A DNA stretch of 40,851 nt, from positions 1 through 40,851 of IMG/VR virus record IMGVR_UViG_3300020411_001151, one strand, 5' to 3'. A program made the position numbers and the translations under genes. The notes below the pieces were generated by a model. That model was not told where the DNA came from and did no database searches. It saw only the letters and a program-made list of their open reading frames with translations. Origin of the DNA: a virus. The stretch's first letter is position 1; each line of letters starts with the position of its first letter. Of the stretch, positions 1 to 11,800 are shown piece by piece.

Positions 1-362
1 GCAGCAGTTTTACTAGGAGAATAATCATGACGATACATGTCATAAGTGAAACCTAATCCACCAGTAGTTTGTTCTGGAGAAACCCAGTCAATTCTACGAA
101 CCACCTGAACGGTATCTGAAGCAAGGACTCTCTTCAGAGATATCATGTCATCATAAGAAGCTGAAAATTCAGAAAATGAATCTACCGCTTGAGGCGGTGA
201 GTTTTCATTATCCCAAACTTGTGGTCTTCCAATGAAAATATATACACGATCCCGATTAGCTCCAGCTGCATCATCACTTTGTGTTGCATCTGGTCCTTCA
301 AGAGCTTTGATGAATTTTTTCGCTGAAAAAATTCTAAATTGATCAGTTAATAGAGCTGCCAT
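1..362 (-). CDS. 8: baseplate wedge protein gp8 homologue (5' part only)
   Basis: The first ~120 codons are visible; the gene runs off the left edge. The protein starts MAALLTDQFRIFSAKKFIKA. It follows T4 gp8 in order: an N-terminal FR...K(F) helix, then a strand of the type I(F/T)I(T/G)FGR..PW seen here as VYIFIGRPQVWDNE, then PP..VDS (about residue 60), a D(D)MI..K(R)V segment, and VRRIDW near residue 95 where T4 has IPRRDW. In T4, gp8 dimers are part of each baseplate wedge and contact gp7, gp6 and gp10. The gene lies 35 bp downstream of the 1,383-residue tail protein. An AGGAGG sits about 18 bases upstream of the ATG and an AGGAC directly before it, so the ribosome site is not ideally spaced. 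Family assignment is from recalled T4 sequence and fits the locus (gp25-gp6-...-gp8). Confidence 0.85.
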   Translation of the reverse strand, partial: MAALLTDQFRIFSAKKFIKALEGPDATQSDDAAGANRDRVYIFIGRPQVWDNENSPPQAVDSFSEFSASYDDMISLKRVLASDTVQVVRRIDWVSPEQTTGGLGFTYDMYRHDYSPSKTA

Positions 363-388
363 GTCCTAGTGACTATTGTCCTCCTGTT

Positions 389-396
389 TATTTATG
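389..396 (-). promoter_or_regulatory. T4-late-type promoter motif CATAAATA upstream of gp8
   Basis: Reading leftwards the sequence is CATAAATAAACAGGAGG, seven of eight bases of the T4 late consensus TATAAATA. It lies ~27 bases upstream of the gp8 ATG, in the gap after the preceding gene's stop codon. The same octamer precedes the 408-residue protein gene. The function is inferred from the motif and its position. Confidence 0.45.
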
Positions 397-397
397 C

Positions 398-3300
398 CTA
401 TTTGGAACGAACGATTGTATTATAATCAATTCGCTTAATTCTATAAGATGCACCACCATTACCAACTAAGTTCTCTCCACCCAAAACTGCTTGTGCAACA
501 GCACCAGATCCAGTGGTATCACCAGCTGCATTTGTGAAGGTTATTGTTGGATGTATTGCATATAATCCATCAACAGTCTGTTGGATTCCATATCCACCAT
601 TAGTAATGGATATTGAAGAAACTTGGTCACCAGCAGTGGACATGTTAACTGTACCAGTTGCTTGTATATCACCAGTATTCTCTATTGTTATGGTTGGAGT
701 CGCTGTATAGTTGGTTCCTTGATTTTGTATAATGAAATCAACAATAGTACTATTGTATGAAAATTCATTTAAATATCCATCTACACCAACATTAATATTA
801 CCAGTATTAAATGGAGTAATATCTTGAACTTGTAGAATTGAATTAACTGGATCCCAAGATACAACTGTTCCTCTAACTCCAGAAACATCACCTGTTACAA
901 GTTCATTAACAGTATAATTTGATCCATTACTTACATTAGGATCTAAGTGTATACTCAAAATAGCATTATGTGCTTTACCTTCACTCAATCCACCTGCTTC
1001 TACAATCGTAGCAAATTTAAATGGTACACTTCCATCTTTTACATTATCACCAACTTGGAATAAGGTAGTATTAGTTCCACCTTGAGTTTCTTCAATACCA
1101 TATAAAGAACTATATATACCACCTTCTAAACTAATTTGGTTTTCAAAAGTAGTACCAGTATTAACTAAATCAGGAATACCATCACCTGCACCATCATTCT
1201 CTGCTATATCTTGGAAATCTTTATCTGCTATAGATCCTATAGGTACAGTTAAGGTTGGAATAGTACTACCAGTAGCATCAATTACAACATGAGGATCAAA
1301 TCCAGATGGAGCACTAGCAGGAACTCCTGCATCAAATTGTACTATAGCATCTTCTGTAGAAGGTATACCAGCATCAATAAATGCTAATTCATCAACTTCA
1401 AATACAACTAAAAGTTCTCTAGTAGCAGGATCCCAATCATATACTTTTGCAACTTTATTATTAGCATTTTCAACTTGCCTAATAACTCTATCACCAACAT
1501 TAAATGAGAATGTTGAAATACCTTCTTGATTATTCTGTCCAGAATCAAGAACTACTCTTTGATCATAATTGAAATTAACACCTCTAGTTAATCCATAAAA
1601 CTTACCCTCTGCTTTATTGGTGTAAGATATGGTTTCAGTGTTAAGTATTAAAGATCCAGAACCTGGATATGCATCAGTAGAATCAACATATAGTTGAAGA
1701 TCAGAAGCACCAATATTTTTAACAAGACCAGTTAAATATATTGCTGTAGAATTATATGCTTGTCTGGCTCTAGTTTTTCTCTTAAGATTTACTAATTTTG
1801 TAAATATGATATTTGGAGGATTTATATAACCTTTACCTGGATCAGTAACAACAATATTTGTTATCTGTCCTTGTGAGATTTCGGCATATGCCTTTGCACC
1901 AAGTCCACCACCTCCAGAAATAAGAACAGAAGGTGCTTCTTGATAGAATTCCCCTCCATCTACAACAGAAATTCCTGTAACTTTTCCGAGAGTATCAACT
2001 TTAGCAGCACCTTGGGCACCTTGTCCACCACCACCTTCAAAGATAAGAGTTGGAGGAGTATCATAGTTTCTACCATTATTAATAAGAGATAAACCTGTTA
2101 CAGTCTGTACAACTGGAGTTCCTTCTGCTCCAGAACCTTCTCCACCTAAAATCTTTGCTTTCGTTGAACCAAAATAATTATCACCCTTTTTGGTCATCTT
2201 AATATAAGAAACTTGACCAGGATTATCAGTACTTAATACAACTTCACCTTCTGCACCAGTAGGGAATGTAGTTGCTGCATCAGGAGGTGTATCACCTTCA
2301 AATAAAGGAACTCCATAATACTTTGGTCCAATAATATAAGGATAGACTGGATTACCACTACCATCTTCAGTCATGAAGTAAGCATAAGTTCCATTTGGAT
2401 ATTCAGGAGTAACAGCAAATTTACCATTAAACTCATCCAATGTACCTACACTAGAATCGTAAATATAATCTTCAACTAAATCACCTAAAACATAACCATC
2501 TTGAACAGTTCTAACTCCAAAAGATGCTGTTGTATCAGCAAATGTATAAAGAGCAATAGGACAATTAACAGGAATTGTAAATCTTATTTCTCTATTAGTA
2601 GCAGCATCAAATCCAGCAATATATGCACTATATGATACTTCACTACTTTCTAAGTAATACTTAATACCCTCTCCAGAAAATAGATAGGAAGTATCCCCTA
2701 AAGTACCTGCGTGCCATCCATCTTCTGAAGTAGATATTAATAATGCTTCACCATCATTAGAAGAATCATCTTGATTGAAAATATATGTTTTACCCCTATA
2801 AAGATTTAAGAATGATGGAGTAGATCCATCAAATAAAAATTTTCCATTAGAAACTGTAACTGCATATGTTACATCAGAAACAGTATTAACTATAGGTCTA
2901 GATCCTGGTAATTCAGCAGTAGTTCTTAATCTATAACTAGATACTTCTCTAGCAACAGTACCAGAAGAATTATATCCCCAAGGTCCATAAATTGGATATC
3001 CATCATAAGACATACCCAATACCTTAGAATGTCCATCAGGATGTCTTGAATAATCAGGTCCAGTGTAGTGATTAGTGAAATAATATGTATTAGTTGTTGG
3101 TGCAGCATCAACTTCAGTATCAAGAGTTATATAACCTTCATGACCGTCATGACCTGACATATGGGTATGATGCTTACAATAATAATAAATTCTATTATTT
3201 TCATCCGCATTCATTAAGAATAAAGGTTGAAATTCATTCTCATAATCCGCTGCAGGAGCTTCTGAAAATCCCGTACTCTTATAATAAAGAGTTCCAGGAG

Positions 3301-4549
3301 TTTGATTTAAAGGACCATCTGGAGTTGTGCTAAATTGCATAGGATGCCCATTAGCATGAGTATCAGAAGGTTGATTACTACTATCTGCCTGATTCCACTT
3401 AATTAAATAATTTGCTTGCACCTTAATATCTTCTGGTGCCATATAATATTGTCCAGCAACAAAAGGACCAAATTCATTAGCATCTGGACCAAATTCAATA
3501 TAAAATATCCCATTAGGAAATGGTGTTGGTTCTTCGGTTATTTTAAAAGTAAATCCATTAGAACCTAAACAAAAATCATTTTGACTAAATGATGCTCCAG
3601 TAGAAACAAGTCTTACATATACATGAGTAACTACATTTAAATTATTTCTAACAACTTTAGAGATAGTGGCTCTTGCTTGTCCACTAATTTCATCAACTAT
3701 TCTTCCAACTTCTACGTTACCTAAAGTCTCATCAACTGTATCAACAGTTAACATTAAATTATCAAATTCTACTTTTGTAGTCCAAGTAAATTGTCTTATT
3801 TTACCCCAGTCAAATACACCGTTATCTAAATCAAATTCATTTATAAGTTTACTTGATTGATAATAATTTACATTACTTTCTGTTACTACATCATATGTGT
3901 TATTGGATTTTATATAAGGATACTTAACACTATCAATACTATAACCTGGAAATGGATTTCCATCAACACCCCATTCTGGAGTATGTATTAATCCACCATT
4001 TGCTAATATTCCAACTACCTTATCATCTTGTACTTCTCTAGTTCCTGGATTCGGGACATCTTTACCACCTCTATAAATGAAAGTCTGATCAAATGATCTA
4101 TCTACTAATGGACCTCCACCTGGAACTGCTTCTGCTTGAGTCCAAGTAGGTTTTGGATGATTATCTGATTGTATTCTTAATCTATCAGTATCTGTGCTAA
4201 ATGAACCAACAGTAGTAGAATTTGGATGTGATTGCCATATTCTATTAATATCAAATGATGTTAATACATTAGGTGTCTCTTGTTCTGGAATAATTTGAAG
4301 ACGTAAAGGATCATATCCTCTACCTCTCTCTAATACACGGACATGTATAATCCTACCAGAATCTTGATCTATGATTGGATAAAGAAGTGCCTCTACATCT
4401 GGAGTACCACATCCAGTAATAGTCAGCCGTGGAGGATCAGCAGGATCATATGCAGCCCCACCATTTTCTACCTCTACTGCACGAACACCAAAAATCTCAT
4501 CAAAAATTGGTTTGATTACAGCACCAGATCCAGGAACAGTTCTTGCCAT
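398..4549 (-). CDS. large tail/adhesin protein with cupredoxin-like and YHYH domains and GSGY repeats
   Basis: 1,383 residues, probably a virion structural protein of the baseplate or tail-fibre region. Visible layout: N-terminal GSGY-type beta repeats (residues ~1-85). A cupredoxin-like segment follows (~375-470), with GHPM near 400 and CKHHTHM near 456-462, spaced like a type I copper His...Cys-x2-His-x2-Met set. A YHYH domain (~497-745) starts with MSYDGYPIYGPWGYN and ends with EFNGKF...PNGTYAYF. It is split by a ~125-residue beta insert (~552-676) containing LYRGKTYIFNQD and FTIPVNCPIALYTF, which looks like a second, degenerate cupredoxin. Next come GSGY repeats (~785-915), beta modules, and more GSGY-like repeats near the C-terminus (~1265-1370). 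It starts 5 bp after the 408-residue gene and is followed by gp8. Start: first ATG, no strong Shine-Dalgarno. YHYH and cupredoxin assignments are by motif only; copper binding is not shown. Confidence 0.75.
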   Translation of the reverse strand: MARTVPGSGAVIKPIFDEIFGVRAVEVENGGAAYDPADPPRLTITGCGTPDVEALLYPIIDQDSGRIIHVRVLERGRGYDPLRLQIIPEQETPNVLTSFDINRIWQSHPNSTTVGSFSTDTDRLRIQSDNHPKPTWTQAEAVPGGGPLVDRSFDQTFIYRGGKDVPNPGTREVQDDKVVGILANGGLIHTPEWGVDGNPFPGYSIDSVKYPYIKSNNTYDVVTESNVNYYQSSKLINEFDLDNGVFDWGKIRQFTWTTKVEFDNLMLTVDTVDETLGNVEVGRIVDEISGQARATISKVVRNNLNVVTHVYVRLVSTGASFSQNDFCLGSNGFTFKITEEPTPFPNGIFYIEFGPDANEFGPFVAGQYYMAPEDIKVQANYLIKWNQADSSNQPSDTHANGHPMQFSTTPDGPLNQTPGTLYYKSTGFSEAPAADYENEFQPLFLMNADENNRIYYYCKHHTHMSGHDGHEGYITLDTEVDAAPTTNTYYFTNHYTGPDYSRHPDGHSKVLGMSYDGYPIYGPWGYNSSGTVAREVSSYRLRTTAELPGSRPIVNTVSDVTYAVTVSNGKFLFDGSTPSFLNLYRGKTYIFNQDDSSNDGEALLISTSEDGWHAGTLGDTSYLFSGEGIKYYLESSEVSYSAYIAGFDAATNREIRFTIPVNCPIALYTFADTTASFGVRTVQDGYVLGDLVEDYIYDSSVGTLDEFNGKFAVTPEYPNGTYAYFMTEDGSGNPVYPYIIGPKYYGVPLFEGDTPPDAATTFPTGAEGEVVLSTDNPGQVSYIKMTKKGDNYFGSTKAKILGGEGSGAEGTPVVQTVTGLSLINNGRNYDTPPTLIFEGGGGQGAQGAAKVDTLGKVTGISVVDGGEFYQEAPSVLISGGGGLGAKAYAEISQGQITNIVVTDPGKGYINPPNIIFTKLVNLKRKTRARQAYNSTAIYLTGLVKNIGASDLQLYVDSTDAYPGSGSLILNTETISYTNKAEGKFYGLTRGVNFNYDQRVVLDSGQNNQEGISTFSFNVGDRVIRQVENANNKVAKVYDWDPATRELLVVFEVDELAFIDAGIPSTEDAIVQFDAGVPASAPSGFDPHVVIDATGSTIPTLTVPIGSIADKDFQDIAENDGAGDGIPDLVNTGTTFENQISLEGGIYSSLYGIEETQGGTNTTLFQVGDNVKDGSVPFKFATIVEAGGLSEGKAHNAILSIHLDPNVSNGSNYTVNELVTGDVSGVRGTVVSWDPVNSILQVQDITPFNTGNINVGVDGYLNEFSYNSTIVDFIIQNQGTNYTATPTITIENTGDIQATGTVNMSTAGDQVSSISITNGGYGIQQTVDGLYAIHPTITFTNAAGDTTGSGAVAQAVLGGENLVGNGGASYRIKRIDYNTIVRSK
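2320..3060 (-). other. YHYH domain interrupted by a beta-sandwich insert (within the 1,383-residue protein)
   Basis: The first half contains HSKVLGMSYDGYPIYGPWGY and the second half EFNGKFAVTPEYPNGTYAYF. The same two halves are almost contiguous in the giant protein (26525-26910), so the ~125-residue piece between them here is recognisable as an insertion. Its LYRGKTYIFNQ and FTIPVNCPIALYTF strands resemble the edge strands of the neighbouring cupredoxin-like domains, but it lacks the Cys-x2-His-x2-Met loop. Confidence 0.6.
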
Positions 4550-4554
4550 TTATA

Positions 4555-5781
4555 TCAACTTACAACGTTAATAGTACCCTGCATAGCAGCGTGAATTGTA
4601 CACTGATAATAAAGTGTACTTGGTGCATCCATAGGAACTGTCCAATAAAGAACACTAGTTCCACTACCAGTTTGCCCAGTAGTATAAGGAGTCCCACTTA
4701 ATCCTTGCGTACTTTGTATTCTGAAAGGATGTGATGCAGCTTGTACTGTATTATCAAAAGCATATGTCTGCCCTCTATGAACATAAAGGGTTGGATCATT
4801 TGCTGTAGAAGGGAATCCAGGTCCATCAAAAGTGTAATCTGATGCTCCATTAGAATTTATTTCCCACCAAGTAATTGGACTACGTGTGACAACCCAATTA
4901 GTACCATTATAAAATAACGAATCTCCTTGTGTAATACCTGTGACATCAGTGTCAGTTAGTGCTGCAAAGGTTGTAGTTAAACTACCGCTAAAGTCAATAG
5001 TTAAAGTATCTCCAGAAACAGCAGTTGTAATATTTGTACCACCAGCAATAGTTAAAGTATCTGATGTTGAATCTGCTGTTGTAGTTCCACTATCACCTGC
5101 AACTGATGCCCAAATATTAAGAGAAGAAATACCAGCAGTATCATCTCCTGGTTCCCATTTACCAGCAGTATTATCCCATTTAAGAACTTGTCCTTCAGTA
5201 GGTGCTGCTGTAGTTACATCAACATCGTTTAAAAGACCAATACTAGAATATTCTGTTAGAACTTTTGCTTGAACATCACCAGCACCACCTGCAGTAATAT
5301 TAATATTCACATATGGATTATCATCACCATCTACAGTAAAGAAATATCCAGTATAAGTTGCAGCTGATGGAGCACCACCAAGTGTAGTATATTCATTCTT
5401 ATATTTTACCTTAGTTGGTAAATCAATTGTACCATCAGTACCTTCAAAAGTATTAGTAATACCACCATTAGATATTGTTACATCTCCAGTTCCATTAGGA
5501 GCAATAGTAATATTTCCGTTAGATGCGGAGATAATAGAATTACCATTAACATCCAATGCTGCAGTTAAATTAGTATAATCAGAGGGTATAAAATTAGCAC
5601 CATCATAACGAAGAACCTGACCACTAGCAGGGTTAGTAAGATTAACAGTCAAACTAGTTCCATTCCCAATCGCAGAATAGATTTCATTAAAATTATCGTT
5701 AATCTTATCACCACCAACACGCAGAGTATCACCTGTGTTGTCGTTGGCAGCAGTACCAATGCCGATAGTTTGTTTAGCCAT
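4555..5781 (-). CDS. tail-fibre-like structural protein with C-terminal cupredoxin-like domain
   Basis: 408 residues. The N-terminus has the phage tail-fibre signature IGTAANDNTGDTLR followed by KINDNFNEIYSAIG. The central part is beta-rich with fibre repeats of the type L.DVDVT...(E/N)GQVLKWDNTAGKWEPGDDT (residues ~180-215, and a relative near 275-295). The last ~100 residues (~305-408) form a cupredoxin-like module with LYVHRGQTYAFDN, ASHPFRIQ (His ~351) and YYQCTIHAAMQGTINV (Cys ~392, His ~395, Met ~398). A fibre or adhesin role is inferred from the N-terminal motif and the position between the giant gene and gp8. A CATAAATA motif lies just upstream of the ATG, and the giant gene's stop codon is 23 bases away. 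Copper binding is a pattern match only. Confidence 0.75.
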   Translation of the reverse strand: MAKQTIGIGTAANDNTGDTLRVGGDKINDNFNEIYSAIGNGTSLTVNLTNPASGQVLRYDGANFIPSDYTNLTAALDVNGNSIISASNGNITIAPNGTGDVTISNGGITNTFEGTDGTIDLPTKVKYKNEYTTLGGAPSAATYTGYFFTVDGDDNPYVNINITAGGAGDVQAKVLTEYSSIGLLNDVDVTTAAPTEGQVLKWDNTAGKWEPGDDTAGISSLNIWASVAGDSGTTTADSTSDTLTIAGGTNITTAVSGDTLTIDFSGSLTTTFAALTDTDVTGITQGDSLFYNGTNWVVTRSPITWWEINSNGASDYTFDGPGFPSTANDPTLYVHRGQTYAFDNTVQAASHPFRIQSTQGLSGTPYTTGQTGSGTSVLYWTVPMDAPSTLYYQCTIHAAMQGTINVVS

Positions 5782-5801
5782 TATTCGCTACAATTTTTAG
5801 T

Positions 5802-5809
5802 TATTTATG
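5802..5809 (-). promoter_or_regulatory. T4-late-type promoter motif CATAAATA upstream of the 408-residue protein
   Basis: The leftward sequence CCATAAATAACT overlaps the stop codon of the giant gene and lies ~20 bases upstream of the next ATG (5781). It matches seven of eight bases of TATAAATA and is identical to the octamer before gp8. It could give the genes downstream of the 25-kb gene their own late transcript. Confidence 0.45.
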
Positions 5810-8800
5810 GAAGTATTTCTGGATCAACTAATTCTTGACCATATAGACTCAAATCAGGAGCAGTCCAATCATCAGGAACAGATGTTTCAACTGCAACATT
5901 TGGATTCTGATATCCAGAACCAGCAGCACTCATTTCAACACCAGCAACTCCAACTAGAGCACGAATTTGTCCATCAAATCCAGAAATAGAATCGAGTCTT
6001 ACTGTTGGTCTTGAATTATATCCACTACCACCAGCAGTTACTTGAACGGTTTGAATAAAACCATTTGTTATTACTGCTTGACCAATAGCATCTTGCCCGA
6101 AGACAGATCCAAGATAGTCAAAAGTAATTAATGAATTAGAAGATTCAATAACAGCAACTTCTCTATCTTCTGTCTCACCTTGTATATCTATAAAGTCGCC
6201 AGGTTCAATTGGAGGTACAACTTCAGCAGCATCAACGTCTGCCTCAGAACCAACATATGAGAATGCTACAAATGTGGATCCTACACGAGGAATTTCAGAG
6301 AAGATAATTCTAGAACCAACAATCTCGAAACCTACGCCTGGTTCCTGAATAACACCATTTAGAGAAACGATGATATTATTTTCTGGAAGAATCGTACTAG
6401 ATTGTACACCTTCAGTTAGAGTTAGTGAGTAGAATATATCATTACGCTTAAGGTTGAATGATTGACGTAAGGAGTCAAACTCGAATGAAATGTCATCCAA
6501 TTGTCTCAACTTACCTACATAGAATCCTGTAAATGATGCCCCTAGTTCTGGTGCTTCAGTAAACTGGATTTGATTAGAGAACGCTGTATATGCGTTAGTA
6601 GCACCTGGAGGTTGTAAAATACCATTAATGAATACCAAAAGATGTCCTTCTGGATCTGGGAAGTAACTAGTACCATTTGTGTGTGATAATGGGAACGTAG
6701 TTGTAGTTCCATCAAATCCTTTAAATGATCTCTTAACACGACCAAATAGATCTTGCTTACTTAAAACAACTGCTTTATATCCTTCAGGTCCACTTACAGA
6801 ATCTCTTGTGGTAAAGGTGCCTTTAATGTCACTAAGATATAATCTCTTATTAACACCAACATCACGTATATCCTGTACCAATGCAGCTGCAGCACCAGCA
6901 GTAGTTACCTTAGTTGATATAGAAGCATATCCAACAGGGAATCCACCACCAGTACCATAATCACCAACTAGATCTCCATTTGTAAATGTTCCTTGGAATT
7001 CAGTAATGTATAGGTAATTATTATCTAAATCAACTTCAGTAATAATACCATACGTATTAGTATCTTGAGCACCATTAACAACCTTATAAAGTCTATTACC
7101 TACAGCAAAGACATTTAATCCACTTATAATTGTAACTCCAAGTCTAATATATCCATTAGAAGCAATTCTATTACCAACCCCTACATTTAATCCAGTATAC
7201 TGACTAACTTCAATATATTGTCTTGAAGACTCTGGGTAAACAACAGAAGTTGTTTCAAATGTTCCAGTAAGAGTCTCAGTATCTACTGTTAGAGTACCAC
7301 CAGTATTATCTAATACTGCTGCTTGATTATTCAAGAATCCTGTTGGTTGAGCAGTATTACCAGAATTATATCCTTTGAATGGAATATTATCAGTAAATGT
7401 ACCCCTAAGATCAATTATTTGAATTCTATCTTCAATAGAACTAATCTGAGCAGTTGTGGAGTTTTCACCACCAACAACAACATCTGTAATTGCCCAAGGA
7501 CCAGCAGTAACTTCTACATCAAGATATTTGTAATTATCATCTGCATAATATGCATAAACCTTACCAGTAATAGATGGAGCACCCTGTTTAGATACGGTTT
7601 CATTCATAGTAAATGGTCCATCAGTAATATCACCATCAATACGGAATCTCTGGAAGATCTTAACAATCTTACCTTGATTAAGGGATATAGTCTCTAATTC
7701 AGCAAATGCATCACTTTGAGTTCCGTATATAAAGTCAGTAGAATTCAATCCACCCTGTATTCCAATAGGAATAGATCTTGTACCATAAAGTTTTGAAGGA
7801 ATTGTAATTGCATTATTAATAGCAATACCAGTATAATAAGTATCTACATCTAATTGCTTACGAATAATATCTAATGAACCATTAACAAATTCTCTAATTG
7901 TCTTTTCATCATAATCAGTAGAAGCAACTGAATCATAATAAGCATAGAAACTAGTATTTGTAGATGGTGATGTTAAAGTTCCTGTAATAGCTTGCTTGAT
8001 ATAACCAGCTAATAAATCAATAGCATATTGTTTAATATTATATTCAGTATCTGAATAGAATAATTTACCAGATACTGCAGTATAAGGATCTAATGCACCC
8101 TTATTAAGTTTTGCACCCCAAACATATAGATTTGTTGCTGTATTATAAGATGCACTATTATTCAAAGCAATTCTAGTTTTTAGATTTGAGAAACCAAAGG
8201 AGAAAGTACAAGTTACATATCCTCTATACCAACCATCACCATAAGGAACAACCCCATATCCATCCACTACAATACCATTTTGAGGTTGGAATATAGATGC
8301 AAATGTTCCTGTAGATAGATTAATATTAAAGAATGCTTCTTGTATTCCAGCAGTTCCATCATCAAGAATTATTCCAACTTGTGCTTGAGTTTCAGTACCA
8401 GCTTTAACAAATACAGAGAAAGTATATTGCTGATCTTCTTGTATTCCAATAGCACCTTCATCAAAGTAATTAGTTGCATCATCAAATTTAATTACACCAT
8501 CATCAAATGTATCATAAGCATTCAATGCATAAGTTCTATGAATTCCATGCTCACCAGGAGTAGTATTAGATTCAACTTTATCAGCAGTATACTTAGAAGA
8601 TCTATCAAAATCAGGTGGAGCATTATTTGTATCATCTGTTGTTACTGTAGATAACTCATTAGTCCAAGTAGTACCAAAATCTTCTGAACCTGTATAAAGG
8701 TTATCACCTGAAATTTGACCTTGAATGTTAGAAGTTATCTGTCTAGCAGTATTAATAATTTTAACATTTGTTGGTTTTTGATAAACATCATAAACAGAAA

Positions 8801-11800
8801 CTACACTACCATATGTACTTGTAGCACCACTACTCTTACCTACAATAGTATCACTTGTAGTAGGAATATCTGTAGTTGTTGGTTTAATGTATAAGTGACT
8901 ATTAGATGCATCATATTCAAGAACTTCGGCAACACCAGAAGAATATGTAACTAATTCACCATCAGAATATATTCCAGAAGCACCAGTAATTGCAATCTTA
9001 TATGCACGAGTTGTGTTATCAACATTAGTTGTGATTATATCATGAATAATATCATCTGTTAATTCATTAACAAATGAATCATATGTCCATAATCCTGCAC
9101 CAAATTGAGAATTAACTATACTTCCAATCTCAGAAAGATAGTAATTCTTATTATACATTATATTCTTAGCAGCACTTCTTGCCTCATTCTTACCTGGAGC
9201 AAGCATATTAACTGCAATTTCAACAAGATCTCTTAATCTATAAACAACTGCATTAATATCTGTAGGAGTTTCTGAATCTCTATAAGAAGCTTCATCTGTA
9301 TGAATCGCAGCATATTGATCTCCAGTTACAGCAGTAAACTTATCATAAAGAAGATTTCTAACTGCCTTTTCACCATAAGTCTTAAGAAGTTCTATTGAAT
9401 AGATTGTAGGTAACAATTCATTTTCAACTTCATCAATTTGTAAACTAGCAGTTAGATATTTTTCAATTGCAGCAATTGTACTATTATTACCACCTGTTTG
9501 TAAATCAGATATGATACTTAAGATAATAAGTTTTAAATCTCTTTGACATGTAGTTTCTCCACTATCACCAGGATATTGGAATGCTGCATAATTGACTGTA
9601 TTAAGTTGATAAGTAAATTCTTGTGTTGTTAGATATGTAATTTCATCAGCAAGATATTTTCTATTAAAGTAAAGTCTATCTGCAGAAATATGGAAATCTT
9701 CACCAGTAGGAGCAATAATATCATTTGCAGTTGTTATTAAAGTATCAATTGCAGATTTAACATCAGCACATCCACCACCATCATTTGTAATACCCCAATC
9801 ACCTACAATAATATCATCAGTATTATCATTAGTTAAATCACCAGTTACTGCTTGTTTAGCATAGAATCCAATTCTGTCATGTGCATAAACAGACTGGAAT
9901 ACTTGTAAACGAATATGCTGTAATTCATCATTAGTACCGATATAGAAATTAGCAGCTTCTACCATATTAAGGTTTCCACCCTGTTCTATATCATTTGAAA
10001 TTGCATCAACAATTAAACCTATATCTTGCTTACAACGTAATGTTCCAGCACCAGTTCCATCAGCATTTCTAGGCATATCCAAAGCAAGATCTGGATATCT
10101 TTGAAGCATATCATATGATGCTTTATCAATGATTGGTCCACGATTAGCACGAATTAAATCAGCAGCATCACGGAATCTATATCTACCATCAACATCAACT
10201 TGATTTGTATGAATGATATCATTAGTTGCATCATGATAATCAACATTAAATGGAGTATCAGAATAAGAATTAACTGTACCACCAAGGAATTCATATGTAG
10301 GAGCAACTCTTGTAATTGTTCCTAGATGATCTACAGGACTTGCTAGATTTGCATTTTCTAATGTATCCGTTAGGATATCCATTAAGTTACCAGTTGTTGT
10401 ATAAACATCTGCACAATCAGCAGTTGTATACTTAGATTTTGTTATAGCATTTGAAGTTGCAGAACTAAATGTATGAGTATATTGATCATTTTCACCAGAT
10501 TTACCAACATTAACTGTTATAGTTGTAGTTGACGTATCTTTGACACGTAATATTTGATTATAAGAAGGATCTGTCTTACGAGGATATGAAGCAATTTCTT
10601 CATTTTGATCCTTATCACAAGTAAATTTAAGAGAATCAGGTGCTATATGAATAGAATCACCAGCAACTGTAATTGCATTAGTTGCAAAGGATACAAATGT
10701 ATGAGTGTAATTACCACCAGTACTGATTGCATTAGTTAAAGCAGATACAAATTTATGATCATATTGACCGCCACTCTGTATTACAGACCTTGTAATAGCG
10801 TAATCTAATGCAGATTTAAAGATATGTGCATAATCTCCACCAGTAGTAATAGCTGAAGGATCAGCACCTACAAAAGTATGAGTTGTAGTATTAGATGATA
10901 TACCAGCATTAACTGTAATTGTAGTTGGACTTACCCCTGTAATCTCAATTGAAGAATCATAATTTCTATCACGTTTTTGTTGAATACCATTTGTAGATCC
11001 TGCTTTAAATGTATGTGGATAATCACCACCAGTAATAACAGAATTAGCAAGAGCTGATGCATATGTATGACTATAACCACCACCAGATACTACAGCACCC
11101 GCAGCAGCAGATACAAATGTATGAGCATTTGTGTTAGTAATAGCACCTTGACCGCCGTTAACGTTAATTGTAATAGTACCAGCAGCATAATCAACTGCAG
11201 TAATATTCATTGCATTGTTGTACGCATAGTCAGCACCACTACCAGTAGCAGCACCCGTTGCACGAGGATATGTTCCTTGTCCAACAGTACCACCTTGATC
11301 ACAAGAGAATACAAATGATTGTGGCTTAAGTCTTACAGATGTACCAACTTTTAAGGTGTGGACACCAATAGTAATAACCATATCACCTGATGTTGGATCA
11401 TAGGTTGCATCAGTCGGTGTATGTTCTTTCAAAGGTGACTTACCAACATCTAAAGTAATAGTAGTTCCAGTTGTTGATGCAATTGCAAGAGAATTTTGAT
11501 ATGCTCTATCACGCTTCATCTTAACGCTATTTGCAAGAGCACTTACAAATGTATGAGTGTAATTACCACCAGAAATTACAGCACCAGCAGTTGCTGAAAC
11601 GAAATTATGTGCTGTAGTATCAGTAATAGCACCTTGACCACCATTAACATTGATTGTAATAGTAGTTGCAGTAGTTGCAGTAATTGCTATAGCAGTATCA
11701 TATGCATAGTCAGCACCATTATTTCCTGTCGTAGAAGCACCTGATGCACGAGGATATTTCTTCTCAGTTGTATTACCATCACTATTGAAATCACAAGTAA

